Shown here piece by piece: positions 15,482 to 24,649 of a DNA stretch of 64,000 nucleotides (position 1 is its first letter; the number at the start of each line of letters is the position of its first letter). This DNA comes from JBBITI01 sp963735055 (GTDB lineage: Bacteria; Chloroflexota; Dehalococcoidia; Dehalococcoidales; UBA2162). Under the pieces are notes generated by a model. The model ran no database searches and was not told the origin of the DNA. It worked only from the letters and a program-made list of their open reading frames with translations. The position numbers and the translations under genes are program-made. The stretch is from the NCBI GenBank assembly GCA_963735055.1, contig CAVTJN010000004.1, positions 372,001 through 436,000 of the forward strand, in the 5' to 3' direction.

Positions 15482-15640
15482 TTAGCCGATTCGGGGAGCC
15501 AAGTCTGTCAATAAGCGGAACTTGCCTCTGTGCCGGCTCACTCCCCAGACACTGGCTCTGTAGTCGATCACGACATGCAGCTCATTGAAGTCGATTCTCT
15601 TTGTGAAAGTGGTAAGGAACGACTTCTGCTCCTTGGGCCA
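15482..15640 (-). pseudogene. Serine recombinase C-terminal relic (copy 2)
   Basis: The minus strand encodes KEQKSFLTTFTKRIDFNELH followed by VVIDY and ends LLTDLAPRIG at 15482. It aligns residue by residue with copy 1 beside tRNA-Asn. The ending corresponds to reading into the tRNA 3' sequence, as expected when the integrase gene overlaps its attachment site. No resolvase catalytic domain or zinc domain is present; upstream the frame continues into the tail of an Hdr-like gene. Confidence 0.65.
15490..15512 (+). repeat. Direct repeat / right att-like site
   Basis: TCGGGGAGCCA followed by AGTCTGTCAATA duplicates the tRNA-Asn 3' end and flank at 5696-5718 with one mismatch. It bounds the island on the right. 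Confidence 0.7.
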
Positions 15641-15744
15641 GTCAGGAAGGTGTAGGACATGCAAGCCTGCCGCATGAAACACAGTCCTGCATTCGAAGCG
15701 AAGGTGGCATCTGACGAAGTCACTGTCAAGACACCTCAGGTGAT

Positions 15745-16857
15745 GCTCCCCAAAGGCTTCCAAGATATCATCCATGGCAAGATGGAGTTTGATGTTTGTC
15801 CCTTCGACCTCCCGGCTTAGATGTGCTTTGCAACCGTGGCAATTGAAGCTTACGTTGCTCAATTCCTGTCTCCAGAATCTGCTTCATTTTTCTTTGAGTT
15901 TCTTCAGCAACACCTGAACGATTGTCGCTACCTCGTATGTAGCTGGCAAAACCGCAGCACAGAGAATCGTATTTGTTGTTTCTCAGTTCAATCACATTCG
16001 TACCTGCTGCTTCATATAGACCTCGAACTGCACTCGTGAAACGTTCTCCTAGTTCACCGGCATGGCAAGAATCAGAAATCACGATATCCTGTTTTAGTTT
16101 CTTCTGAATCTGCAGGCTACCTTTCTGATATTGCTCCCATAACCACTCATACAAAGATATGATTTCAAACGGAAGTCTGAGTCCATGGCAATTGGGCCAG
16201 ACATTGCCAAAATAGTTGGCGCAGGAGGGACAGTAACATACTAAACGTTCTGCCTTTAGCAGCGACAATCGACTAAACGCCTTTTCAGCTATCTCACTGA
16301 ATGCCTGATAATCGCCAAATCGGTAAGGGATATCTCCACAGCAGATATCCCTGGGACCATACTTAGGCAAGCTTTCCAGAGCTTTTGAATGCTCAATGCC
16401 AAACGGGGCGGTCCTGTCGTAGCAGCCGATGTACAATATGTCTTTCGTTGGGGGGGGAATTTCGCTCCATTTTCTTAAGATGGCTTTATGATCATCAGAA
16501 GATCTTTCATATTGGTCATTGAAGAACCCTGGCTTGTTTCTTCCATCGATCATGTAAGTCACAAAAGGCAGCAACTTCGGCGTTGTTCTTGCGATTATGC
16601 TCAGCCATACGTTGCATGATCAGGCTGTATGGCTTCAAACCATTGGGACAATAATGATTGCAGTTGAAACAGAAAGTGCACTCTTTTAGCACACGTTTGG
16701 TTTCTTCTGCCTTGATCAATCGGACTATTTCCGCCTTAGCTTCTTCCGGCTCCATTTTCATCACCGGGCAGTTTTGAAGGCATATACCACACCTGGTACA
16801 TTCATTGTGAGCTGCTCCGGCGGGAATAAACCCGTCCAAATAAGTACTACTGACCAT
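15745..16857 (-). pseudogene. Hdr/GlpC-like iron-sulfur oxidoreductase gene with two frameshifts
   Basis: Three overlapping minus-strand frames together make one ferredoxin-plus-CCG protein. Frame one (from ATG 16857, site GGAGGT) has two 4Fe-4S motifs, CTRCGICLQNCP (Cys20-30) and CTFCFNCNHYCP (Cys60-70). It then meets frame two near 16570 (NAEVAAF joining VTYMIDGRNKPG). Frame two carries two cysteine-rich CCG-type domains (ICCGDIPYRFGDYQ; LCCGFASYIRG). Near 15860 the sense continues in a third frame with FNCHGCKAHLSREVEG and a LHLAMDDILEAFG end. Such proteins pass electrons, as in HdrBC or GlpC. Alternatively frames one and two are separate overlapping genes (59 bases), but the second shift still removes the normal C-terminus. 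Confidence 0.65.
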
Positions 16858-16914
16858 CTAGACCTCCAGATGATGGATTTTCCCATAGTCCGATGCAGAT
16901 GAATACTAGCAGCC

Positions 16915-17044
16915 GTCTCCAGAACAAATGAAGCAACATGATCGAGAATCCGAGTTGAACCAGGGACAGGGAGTTGTCGACACGGTATTCATAGCGAACC
17001 ACAAATCGTCTGAAGTTTTGCATCGAGGCAAACAGTAGATGCAC
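16915..17044 (-). pseudogene. IS5-like transposase C-terminal remnant
   Basis: The minus strand reads MQNFRRFVVRYEYRVDNSLS followed by LVQLGFSIMLLHLF, matching the last helix of IS5-type DDE transposases. Nothing of the catalytic core remains. Confidence 0.55.
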
Positions 17045-17296
17045 CTTCTAGCGGCGCCCTTATCGGCGGAGCTTGCGGCCAGATTTGCGTCACCAGCGTA
17101 GAATAACCACCTCTACCCTATAATATCCCGCCTTTCTTTTCAACTGCCATAGAATCGTGGATATCGTGATCCGGTCGATCAGAGAAGAAGTCTTCACCGA
17201 ACGAAGATATCCAGAGCTCGTCAGATTGGCGAAAGAACACTTCCCTGTAACACAGAACGATGCCGAACACCCTGCCGGAGTCCCAATTCGTAAGTC

Positions 17297-17611
17297 TCAG
17301 CGACTTGAAGCCACGACGGTCCGTGTGCTTGCGTTGAGCGTACCGTCCACCGTCATGGCGGGCAGGGTCAACAGGATGCCTGTCATGCTCTGACACGTCC
17401 GCCCTGCGGCCGCGGCGCCTGGGGAACTGGTCCGTTGTGAGCCGATTGTGAGCCGTTTGTCACGTGCGCTTAACCTGCCGCCGCCGGCGGCGTAGAACCC
17501 CGCCTGAATGTTCGCGGTGTTGTCGCCTCTCGCCGCAGCGATTCCGGTTCCGGTACTGATTGCCAAGACACCGGCGAGTACGGGTACTCCGATGGTCATC
17601 TTTCGTTTCAT
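17297..17611 (-). CDS. Putative secreted protein
   Basis: About 104 residues from ATG 17611 (GAAGGGAGGGC upstream; an earlier in-frame ATG at 17638 lacks a site). MKRKMTIGVPVLAGVLAIS followed by TGTGIAAARG is a clear Sec signal peptide with likely cleavage near Ala-Ala-Arg. The mature part is Gly/Ala/Ser/Thr-rich with one Cys and no recognised domain, and its second half looks less protein-like, so the gene may be frameshifted after about residue 45. It lies at the outer edge of the island. Confidence 0.45.
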   Translation of the reverse strand: MKRKMTIGVPVLAGVLAISTGTGIAAARGDNTANIQAGFYAAGGGRLSARDKRLTIGSQRTSSPGAAAAGRTCQSMTGILLTLPAMTVDGTLNASTRTVVASSR

Positions 17612-17767
17612 GCCCTCCCTTCTTTTCCCGTTCTGCATCTACTGTGGCACTGCCATGTGAAGATCGCCGTCGGATTGAATGAGGAGTTTTGGAGACGCCC
17701 TTGCTCTCCCTTTTCATGTCATCCCGTTTTCCGCTATCATTCAGTGATCAATCTGGAGGCACCTGGC

Positions 17768-19174
17768 ATGACGATCAAGCTTAGTTTCCTTGGCGCGGCA
17801 CGCTCCGTCACCGGTTCGCGGTACCTTATCGAAGCCAACGGTGCCCGACTACTGGTCGACTGCGGGATGTACCAGGAGCGTCAGTTCCGGAGCCGGGACT
17901 GGTCGCCGTTTCCAGTCAATCCCCGGACGATCGACGCCGTGTTGCTCACGCATGCCCATCTCGACCACTGCGGCCTCGTACCCAAGCTGGTGAAGGATGG
18001 CTTTCGTCGGTCGGTTTACTGTACCCAGGCTACCCGGGAACTCGCCGAGATCATCCTCATGGATTCTGCCAGACTGATGACGGAAGACGCCGAGTTCAAA
18101 AAGCGGAGGCACCTGAAAGAAGGCCGGAAAGGTCCATATGAGGAAAGGCCGCTGTACACGACCGGCGATGTCGAAGCCTGCCTGCCCCGTTTCGACCCGG
18201 CCCGCTACAAGAAGCCGGTTAGAGTAGCCAAGGGTATTGAGGCCACCTTCTTCGATGCCGGGCATACGCTGGGCTCCGCGATGCTGCAATTGTGTATTAC
18301 CCAGGACGGCAAAGAGACCAACGTCCTCTTCTCGGGGGACATGGGCCGCCCGGGTAAACCTATACTGATGGACCCGACGGTGTTCAAGGAAGCCGACTAC
18401 GTGGTGGTGGAATCGACCTACGGTGACCGGCTTCTGGAACCTCCTGAAGATATGGCCGGCAAGATGGCGGAACAGATCAACTGGGCGGTGGGTGCCGGCG
18501 GCAACGTGGTCATTCCCAGCTTCGCCCTGGAGCGCACCCAGGAGGTCATGTACTATCTGAACGAGCTTCTGTTGAAGGATGCTATCCCCCATCTCATGGT
18601 ATTCCTGGACAGCCCGATGGCGGCCAGCATCACCGAAGTCTTCCGGCGTCATCAGGAACTGATGGACGATGAGACCCTCAGCCTGATTCACCAGGGGAAT
18701 TCGCCTTTTGACTTCCCCGGCTTCAGCGTGGTCAAGACCCCCGATGAGTCCAAGGCGATAAACCGCATCCGGGGCACGGTGGTGATCATCGCCGGTTCCG
18801 GGATGTGTACCGGGGGCAGGATCAAGCATCACCTGGTGACTAACATCGCCCGGCCGGACAGCGTCATACTGTTTGTGGGCTTTCAGGCGGCGGGTACGTT
18901 GGGAAGGGAGATCGTGGACGGAGCGTCCGAAGTGCGGATACTGGGACAACAGCATTCGGTCAAGGCCCGGGTGGTGTATCTGCACGGCTTTTCGGGGCAC
19001 GCTGACCGCCAGCAGTTGCTGGCGTGGCTGCTAAGTCTCCGAAAACCGCCGAAGGGCGTCTTCGTGACTCACGGAGAGTCCGGCGCGGCCGAGGGTTTCG
19101 CCAAACTCGTGACCGACCGTACCGGATGGCAGGTGACGGCCCCCGAATACGGTGACGAGGTTGTTCTGGCCTGA
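17768..19174 (+). CDS. Beta-CASP metallo-beta-lactamase-fold ribonuclease
   Basis: A 468-residue protein from ATG 17768 (GGAGG 7 bases upstream); an in-frame extension to 17657 has no site. THAHLDHCG (His62, His64, Asp66, His67) is the zinc-binding HxHxDH motif. AGHTLGSAM and SGDMGRPG supply further ligands. The beta-CASP insert includes PSFALERTQEV, and GSGMCTGGRIKHHL and HGFSGHADRQQL are its typical C-terminal motifs. Members are two-zinc endo- or exoribonucleases acting in RNA processing and decay, related to archaeal and CPSF-type proteins rather than RNase J. It is cytoplasmic. The stop lies 11 bases before the convergent LOG gene ends. Confidence 0.92.
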   Translation: MTIKLSFLGAARSVTGSRYLIEANGARLLVDCGMYQERQFRSRDWSPFPVNPRTIDAVLLTHAHLDHCGLVPKLVKDGFRRSVYCTQATRELAEIILMDSARLMTEDAEFKKRRHLKEGRKGPYEERPLYTTGDVEACLPRFDPARYKKPVRVAKGIEATFFDAGHTLGSAMLQLCITQDGKETNVLFSGDMGRPGKPILMDPTVFKEADYVVVESTYGDRLLEPPEDMAGKMAEQINWAVGAGGNVVIPSFALERTQEVMYYLNELLLKDAIPHLMVFLDSPMAASITEVFRRHQELMDDETLSLIHQGNSPFDFPGFSVVKTPDESKAINRIRGTVVIIAGSGMCTGGRIKHHLVTNIARPDSVILFVGFQAAGTLGREIVDGASEVRILGQQHSVKARVVYLHGFSGHADRQQLLAWLLSLRKPPKGVFVTHGESGAAEGFAKLVTDRTGWQVTAPEYGDEVVLA

Positions 19175-19184
19175 TCCGGCCGGA

Positions 19185-19871
19185 CTACTGCCTGGTTACT
19201 GCTTTTCGGCCGACGATTTCCTGCTTGATGAACCAACTCTGTACCGCCTCCACCACCGCATCCGGCGTATCACAGATCCGGAGGAGGTCAACGTCTTCTT
19301 CCGACACGTAGCCGGACGTGAGGCCGACGTTACGGAGCCAGTCAAGGAAACCATTCCAGAACTGGCTGTCATAAAGAATCACCGGAAAGGGGTGGATCTT
19401 CTTCGTCTGAATCAGGGTCAGGACTTCGGTGAGTTCATCGAGAGTCCCCAGTCCGCCCGGCATGATAATGAACGCGGTGGCGTACTTGACGAGCATGACC
19501 TTGCGTACGAAAAAGTGGCGAAAGGTGATCGACTTCGTGGAATAGGCGTTGCAGGCCTGGGCCTCGGGCAGGTCGATATTGAGTCCCACAGACATGACCC
19601 CGGCTTCGACCGCCCCTTTGTTGGCGGCCTCCATTACCCCGGGCCCGCCTCCGGTTACGATGGAGAAACCGAGTCGTCCCAGGCGTTTGGCTATCTCCGT
19701 AGTCTGCTCATAAAGCCTTTCTTCGGGCTTGATGCGAGCAGACCCGTAGATACCGACCGCAGGCTCGATCCCGGACAGCTTGTCAAATCCTTCAACGAAC
19801 TCACCAAGGATCCGAAACATCCGCCACGACTCTTCTTTGGCCAGTTGATTGATTTCATAGTCGTAAGTCAT
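19185..19871 (-). CDS. LOG-family nucleotide-binding protein (TIGR00730 type)
   Basis: A 228-residue Rossmann-like protein. IVTGGGPGVMEAANKGA and IIMPGGLGTLDELTEVLT are the two defining LOG motifs (GGGxGxM and PGGxGTxxE), with the Arg and Glu residues used in hydrolysis of N6-modified AMP ribosides. The N-terminal 40 residues form an extra helical region (EESWRMFRILGEFVEG) found in the larger bacterial subgroup. Homologues are phosphoribohydrolases for nucleotide monophosphates; the physiological substrate here is unknown. It lies 26 bases upstream of the end of the phosphorylase gene on the same strand and is likely co-transcribed after it. Confidence 0.88.
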   Translation of the reverse strand: MTYDYEINQLAKEESWRMFRILGEFVEGFDKLSGIEPAVGIYGSARIKPEERLYEQTTEIAKRLGRLGFSIVTGGGPGVMEAANKGAVEAGVMSVGLNIDLPEAQACNAYSTKSITFRHFFVRKVMLVKYATAFIIMPGGLGTLDELTEVLTLIQTKKIHPFPVILYDSQFWNGFLDWLRNVGLTSGYVSEEDVDLLRICDTPDAVVEAVQSWFIKQEIVGRKAVTRQ

Positions 19872-19897
19872 CTCGATTCACCTTGCTAACGTGATTT

Positions 19898-21639
19898 TCA
19901 GTGCGGCTGTCGTTCCATTCTCTGCGTGGTGGCCGGCAGATACGCGTTCTGAAGATACTGGACGACCATGCGCTGGGCATTGAAGTAAGAGCCATTCAGG
20001 GCGATGCAGGAGCGCATGATGCCGGCGAAAGCGGTGGGCCGGTCATAGTACATTGGTAAAATCAGGTACTCCAACTTGTCGTAAAGCGACTCGGCATCAT
20101 TCAGCGGGGAGGCGTCCTCTTGCCATCCGTCGCCGATAGACCACCCGGTGACACCCTCAATATGGCCTTCTATCCACCAACCGTCCAGGATGCTCAGGCT
20201 GGGAACACCGTTAAGGGCGGCCTTCATTCCGCTGGTGCCGGAGGCTTCCATAGGCCTTTGTGGAGTATTCAGCCACAGGTCGACTCCCGAACAGAGGTAC
20301 TTGCCAAGGGCGATATCGTATTCCTCGAGGTAGACCACCGGGATGATATCTCCCAGTGCTTTCGACGCCTCGTGGATGCGCCGGATGAGGGCCTTGCCCC
20401 CTTCGTCTCGGGGGTGGGCTTTCCCGGCACATACTATCTGGAACGGCCCCACCCGCTGGCAGATCCGTCGCAGCCGGCCAAGGTTCTGGAACAGCAAATC
20501 GGTCCGTTTGTAGGCAGTGGCCCGCCGGGCGAACCCGAACGTCATCACCCCGGGCCGTAACCGGACCCGCGTCCGCCGTGCAACCTCTTCGATGAGGTCG
20601 TTCTTTGCCGCAGCGTGGGCGTGCCAGATGTCGCTGGAGGGGATGCTGATGGCGTACCGGAGGTAGTGGTTGTCGCGTCGCCATTCCGGGATATAGCGGT
20701 CAAACAGTCCCTCGAAATGAGATGAGGTCCAGTAACCGGCGTGAACGCCGTTGGTCACCGATTCGATGGAATACTCGGCGAACAGGTTGCGGGAGACTTC
20801 CTCATGACGCATCGACACGCCGTTAATGTAGCCGGAGAAATGAAGCGCCAGACGCGTCATGTTGAGCACGCTATCGGGGCAGCAATTTACCGACAGGAGG
20901 AAATCAGCGCGCTCGTCACCGAGAATCTCCCGGACAAGGCCCAGCGAGAAACCGTCATGGCCGGCCGAAACTGGAGTGTGGGTGGTGAAGACCAGCCGGC
21001 GGCTGAGTGCCTCTCGGTCCGCTTCGGTGGCTGACCTGACGCCGCGCCCCATGTCTGCTCTTCGATGAGCGCCACACAGGCCAAAGCAGAGTGCCCTTCG
21101 TTCATATGGTACGTTCGAATCGGTTGGAAGCCCAGGGCGCGCAGCATGGCGATGCCGCCAATGCCGAGCACGACCTCCTGGCACAGTCGATACCGGTCGT
21201 CCCCACCATAGAGGTAGTCGGTCAACGCCCGGTCCTGGGGAGAGTTTTCGGGAATCTGGGTGTCCAGAAACAGAATCGGCACGATGTGCCCGGATTGACC
21301 CCGCAGATTGTGGCGCCATGCCTGGACTTGTACCAGGTGATCGGCCATGGCGATCACGACTCTCACCGGCAAGAGGGTGAGGAACTCTTCGGGGGACCAG
21401 GGAGATTCGCTCTCGGTCTGGTCCCCGATCTCGTCCAGTTGCTGCCGGAAATATCCGCGACGATGAAGCAAGGTCACCGCGACCATGGGGACGCCGAGGT
21501 CGGCGGCTGCCCTCAGGGTGTCCCCAGAGAGGACCCCCAGTCCGCCACTGTAGGTATGCATCGCGGGATCGATGCCGACTTCCATGGAAAAATAGGCAAT
21601 GGAGGCTTTTTCGTCAGGCAATGTCGAGAAACCGAGCAT
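19898..21639 (-). CDS. glgP: Alpha-glucan phosphorylase (GT35), interrupted by one frameshift
   Basis: Two minus-strand frames form one protein of about 580 residues. The N-terminal part (ATG 21639) has IAYFSMEVGIDPAMHTYSGG and HMNEGHSALA. It runs out of frame near 21046, where a four-G run seems one base short (EEQTWG then RGVRSATEADRE). The second part continues with RRLVFTTHTPVSAGHD, TNGVHAGYW and the PLP-lysine loop EASGTSGMKAALNGV. The enzyme releases glucose-1-phosphate from glycogen or maltodextrin using phosphate. The frame is open upstream of 21639 (WTGPLT precedes the Met), so a non-ATG start is possible. A good promoter lies at 21723-21750. Either a true inactivating mutation or an assembly error explains the shift. 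Confidence 0.8.
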
Positions 21640-21722
21640 GGTCAGCGGCCCGGTCCAGCGAGGGTGGAACGCACGTGAGGGGATGAGGCTAATCGTCCTG
21701 GCGGGAGTGTCTTCATTAGCTA

Positions 21723-21750
21723 ATTATATCGGCTCAAGAAAGGTAGTCAA
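21723..21750 (-). promoter_or_regulatory. Promoter of the minus-strand phosphorylase gene
   Basis: On the minus strand TTGACT (21745-21750), 16-base spacer and perfect TATAAT (21723-21728), about 80 bases before the ATG at 21639. Confidence 0.75.
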
Positions 21751-21796
21751 GTCAGACTCGCTGAAAACCGGTCGCGTTACCTGCCACTTTCGGAAA

Positions 21797-21805
21797 TGAT
21801 ACAAT
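21797..21805 (+). promoter_or_regulatory. Extended -10 element before the hemerythrin gene
   Basis: TGATACAAT fits TGnTACAAT, 37 bases before the ATG at 21843. No clear -35 is seen. Confidence 0.4.
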
Positions 21806-21842
21806 GATTGAAAAGGTTGACGTGTGTTCGGGAAGGTGAACC

Positions 21843-22349
21843 ATGGATGATCTCGCGGTAGTCCGCAAGGCGATTGAAGAACACCATAAGGTACGGAGTA
21901 ATATCCGCCTGGTCGGCGAGGCGATGAACGATATGGAAGCGGTGTTTGGCCTGCAGCAGGCCAATGCCGACTGGAGCCAGGGATCAGTCCAGGGTTTGTC
22001 GGAGACGGTCGACCGCATGCAGCGGACCATCAGCGGTCTGAGTGCCGGCCTGAAGAACCATTTCGGTTTCGAGGAGGCGTATTTGCCCCCGGTTTTCGGC
22101 AGTAATCTCATGAAGGCACTGCTTCTGGAACACACTGAAGTGAGAGAGAAGCTGGCAGAGTGTGCCAGTTCCATTGTTGCCGACGTCAGTGGATTGCCCC
22201 AGGGCAAGCTACTGTCTTTCAGAAGTACGGTACAGCGACTGGTCGCCGACTTGGGCAATGTGATCGAGAACCATACTTCGAGAGAAGAAGTCATCCTCCG
22301 GATGCTCGAGAAGGCCCTGGAGAAGGAGCAGCGGGAGAAGACGCCGTAG
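21843..22349 (+). CDS. Hemerythrin-like domain protein
   Basis: A 168-residue four-helix protein. The iron-ligand pattern of hemerythrin HHE domains is visible: HHKVRSNI near residue 14, HFGFEEAYLPP near 75, EHTEVREKL near 97 and ENHTSREEVIL near 144. It would bind a di-iron centre and sense or store oxygen, or protect against it. It is cytoplasmic. It starts at ATG 21843 after GGAAGGTG. It sits between two divergently oriented phosphorylase genes and could precede the second phosphorylase in one transcript (136-base gap). Hemerythrins next to phosphorylases suggest redox or oxygen control of glycogen use; that link is inference. Confidence 0.85.
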   Translation: MDDLAVVRKAIEEHHKVRSNIRLVGEAMNDMEAVFGLQQANADWSQGSVQGLSETVDRMQRTISGLSAGLKNHFGFEEAYLPPVFGSNLMKALLLEHTEVREKLAECASSIVADVSGLPQGKLLSFRSTVQRLVADLGNVIENHTSREEVILRMLEKALEKEQREKTP

Positions 22350-22485
22350 GCACGAGGCCGGCCCACGATGTGTTGCCTTGGCGCGTGGACCCACCAGGAT
22401 CATGAAGTGTCGGACGTCGCGGCCCGGTTGACGCATGTTCGGCTTCGTTCTGCCCCATTGACAGCCCTCTGGAGGAGATAAGGAT

Positions 22486-24612
22486 TTGCCGGGATCTGAA
22501 ATTCCAGCGCGTATCGGCAGGCTCAATGAATTGGCCACGAACCTGTGGTGGAGCTGGCACGACGAAGCCCGCGACCTGTTCCGGGTGCTGGACCACCCTG
22601 CTTGGCGGTTAAGCGAACACAATCCGGTTAAAGTACTGCGGGAAATATCCGCCGATAAGCTGCAGAAGGCGTCCGAAGACCCGGACTTTCTTTTGCATTA
22701 CGATGCGGTCATGGCAGCCTTTGACCGGGAAATACCGGCCTCCAGCAGTTGGTTCGCCCACCGGAACGGCGGCACCTTAAGCGGTCCGGTCGCCTTCTTC
22801 TCGCCGGAATTCGCGCTCCACGGTTCGCTCCCAATCTACGCCGGGGGGCTGGGCGTACTGGCGGGAGACATCTGCAAGGAAGCCAACGATCTGGGTCTGC
22901 CCATGGTGGGGGTCGGCTTCATGTACCCGCAAGGGTACTTTCACCAGCACATCTCGGCCGAGGGGTGGCAGGAGGAGACATACCACCAGCTCAACTTCGA
23001 TGATTCGCCGATCGTTCCCTGTGCCTGGCCGACGGGCTGCGGGCCGGTGATCGAAGTCCCCATGGGGGACCGCACTCTCTACGCCGGCTCATTTCAGGTC
23101 AATCTGGGTCGAATTCGGCTGTACCTGCTTGACAGCAACGTCGAAGGCAACTCTCCGGCCGACCGCCAGCTTTCCGCCCGACTGTACACTGCCGACCGCG
23201 AACAGCGGATCCAGCAGGAGATCTTGCTTGGGATCGGTGGGGTGCGGGTGCTGCGTTCACTCGGTGTGGCGCCTTCCGTCTGGCATGCCAACGAGGGGCA
23301 TACTTCGTTCATGATGTTGGAGCGAGTCCGTGAGAAAGTCGCCGGAGGGGCGACTTTTGCGGAAGCACTGCGGGCAGTACAGTCCAACACCGTGTTCACC
23401 ACGCATACCCCCGTCCCGGCTGGCAACGATGTGTTTCCTTTCGATCTGGTGGAGAAGTATTTCCGGCGGTACTGGGAGTCCATGGGGATCGACCGCGATA
23501 CATTTATGCGGTTGGGAAGCTACGATGCGTCTCCGGACCAGGGATTCAACATGACCATTCTGTCATTGAAAATGTCCGATCACCGTACCGCCGTGAGCAA
23601 ACTCCACGGTGCCGTCGCGCGTTCGATGTGGCACGGGTTGTGGCCTGCTTCCCGGGAGGAGGATGTGCCCATCACGCACGTTACCAATGGTGTTCATGCC
23701 CCGACGTGGGTCGCTCCCGAGTTGTGTCGCCTGTATCAGAAGTCTGTGTCACCTGACATTATGGACCGGTACGATATGCCCGGTCTGCACGAGGCGGTCA
23801 TGGCAATCCCGGACGGCGAGTTGTGGCAAATTCGTCAGGCGCTCAAGCAGAAGCTGATACATTACGTGCTGGAGCGGGCTCAGGAAAGGTGGGCCCGGGC
23901 GGGGGCAACGGCCGACCAGGTGATCGCCATGGGGGCGTTGCTCGACACCGAGGCACTGACCATCGGTTTCGTTCGTCGGTTTGCGGCCTACAAGCGGCCG
24001 TCGCTCATCTTCAGGGATATTGAAAGGCTGAAGCGGATCATTTCGGACCCGCTGCGTCCGGTGCAGATCGTGTTTGCCGGCAAGTCCCACCCTGCTGATT
24101 TTCCGTCCAAGTACCTCATCCATCAGGTCTACAGCCTGGCCAAGGACCGGGGCTTCCAGGGAAGAATAGCCTTCGTTGAGGATTATGATCTGCACGTGTC
24201 TCATTACCTTGTCCAGGGAGTGGACGTTTGGCTGAATAACCCGCGGCGCCGTCAGGAAGCCTCCGGGACCAGCGGCATGAAGGCGGCCTTCAACGGAGTC
24301 CCGCACCTGAGCGTTCTTGACGGATGGTGGCAGGAAGGCTATAACGGCCGGAACGGGTGGGCCATCGGGGAAAACGTCCGCTCCACCGACCCGGAGCAGG
24401 AAGACGCGGCCGATGCTGAATCCATCTACGGTCTCTTGGAAAGACAGGTTGTCCCGCTCTACTATGATAGGGACCGGCAGAATATCCCCCATGGCTGGCT
24501 GCGGGTGGCTAAGGAAGCGATCGCTGAGATCATGCCGGCCTTTTCCGCCCGGCGGATGCTGACCGAGTACGTTGACCGGATGTATCTGCCCGCCGCGTCG
24601 GATGTCAAGTAG
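22486..24612 (+). CDS. glgP: Alpha-glucan phosphorylase (GT35), long form
   Basis: A 708-residue protein from TTG 22486 (GGAGGAGATAAGGA directly upstream). The N-terminal LATNLWWSWHDEARDLF is the DUF3417-type extension of bacterial and archaeal phosphorylases. GPVAFFSPEFALHGSLPIYA, WHANEGHTSFMML, TVFTTHTPVPAGND and VTNGVHAPTW follow. FVRRFAAYKRPSL binds phosphate, and EASGTSGMKAAFNGV carries the PLP lysine. It phosphorolyses alpha-1,4-glucans to glucose-1-phosphate in the cytoplasm. The sequence is intact, unlike the divergent copy upstream, and longer by about 130 residues, so the two are different subtypes. It is the lead gene of a glgP-glgB-malQ cluster. Confidence 0.95.
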   Translation: MPGSEIPARIGRLNELATNLWWSWHDEARDLFRVLDHPAWRLSEHNPVKVLREISADKLQKASEDPDFLLHYDAVMAAFDREIPASSSWFAHRNGGTLSGPVAFFSPEFALHGSLPIYAGGLGVLAGDICKEANDLGLPMVGVGFMYPQGYFHQHISAEGWQEETYHQLNFDDSPIVPCAWPTGCGPVIEVPMGDRTLYAGSFQVNLGRIRLYLLDSNVEGNSPADRQLSARLYTADREQRIQQEILLGIGGVRVLRSLGVAPSVWHANEGHTSFMMLERVREKVAGGATFAEALRAVQSNTVFTTHTPVPAGNDVFPFDLVEKYFRRYWESMGIDRDTFMRLGSYDASPDQGFNMTILSLKMSDHRTAVSKLHGAVARSMWHGLWPASREEDVPITHVTNGVHAPTWVAPELCRLYQKSVSPDIMDRYDMPGLHEAVMAIPDGELWQIRQALKQKLIHYVLERAQERWARAGATADQVIAMGALLDTEALTIGFVRRFAAYKRPSLIFRDIERLKRIISDPLRPVQIVFAGKSHPADFPSKYLIHQVYSLAKDRGFQGRIAFVEDYDLHVSHYLVQGVDVWLNNPRRRQEASGTSGMKAAFNGVPHLSVLDGWWQEGYNGRNGWAIGENVRSTDPEQEDAADAESIYGLLERQVVPLYYDRDRQNIPHGWLRVAKEAIAEIMPAFSARRMLTEYVDRMYLPAASDVK

Positions 24613-24649
24613 ACTACCGAAGGGTGGTCACGGTCGCGGGAGGAAGGCT

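Noticed and set aside
17118..17396. Overlapping frames on both strands at 17118-17396
   Set aside because: No ribosome sites, no motifs; they overlap each other and the tail of the putative secreted protein.
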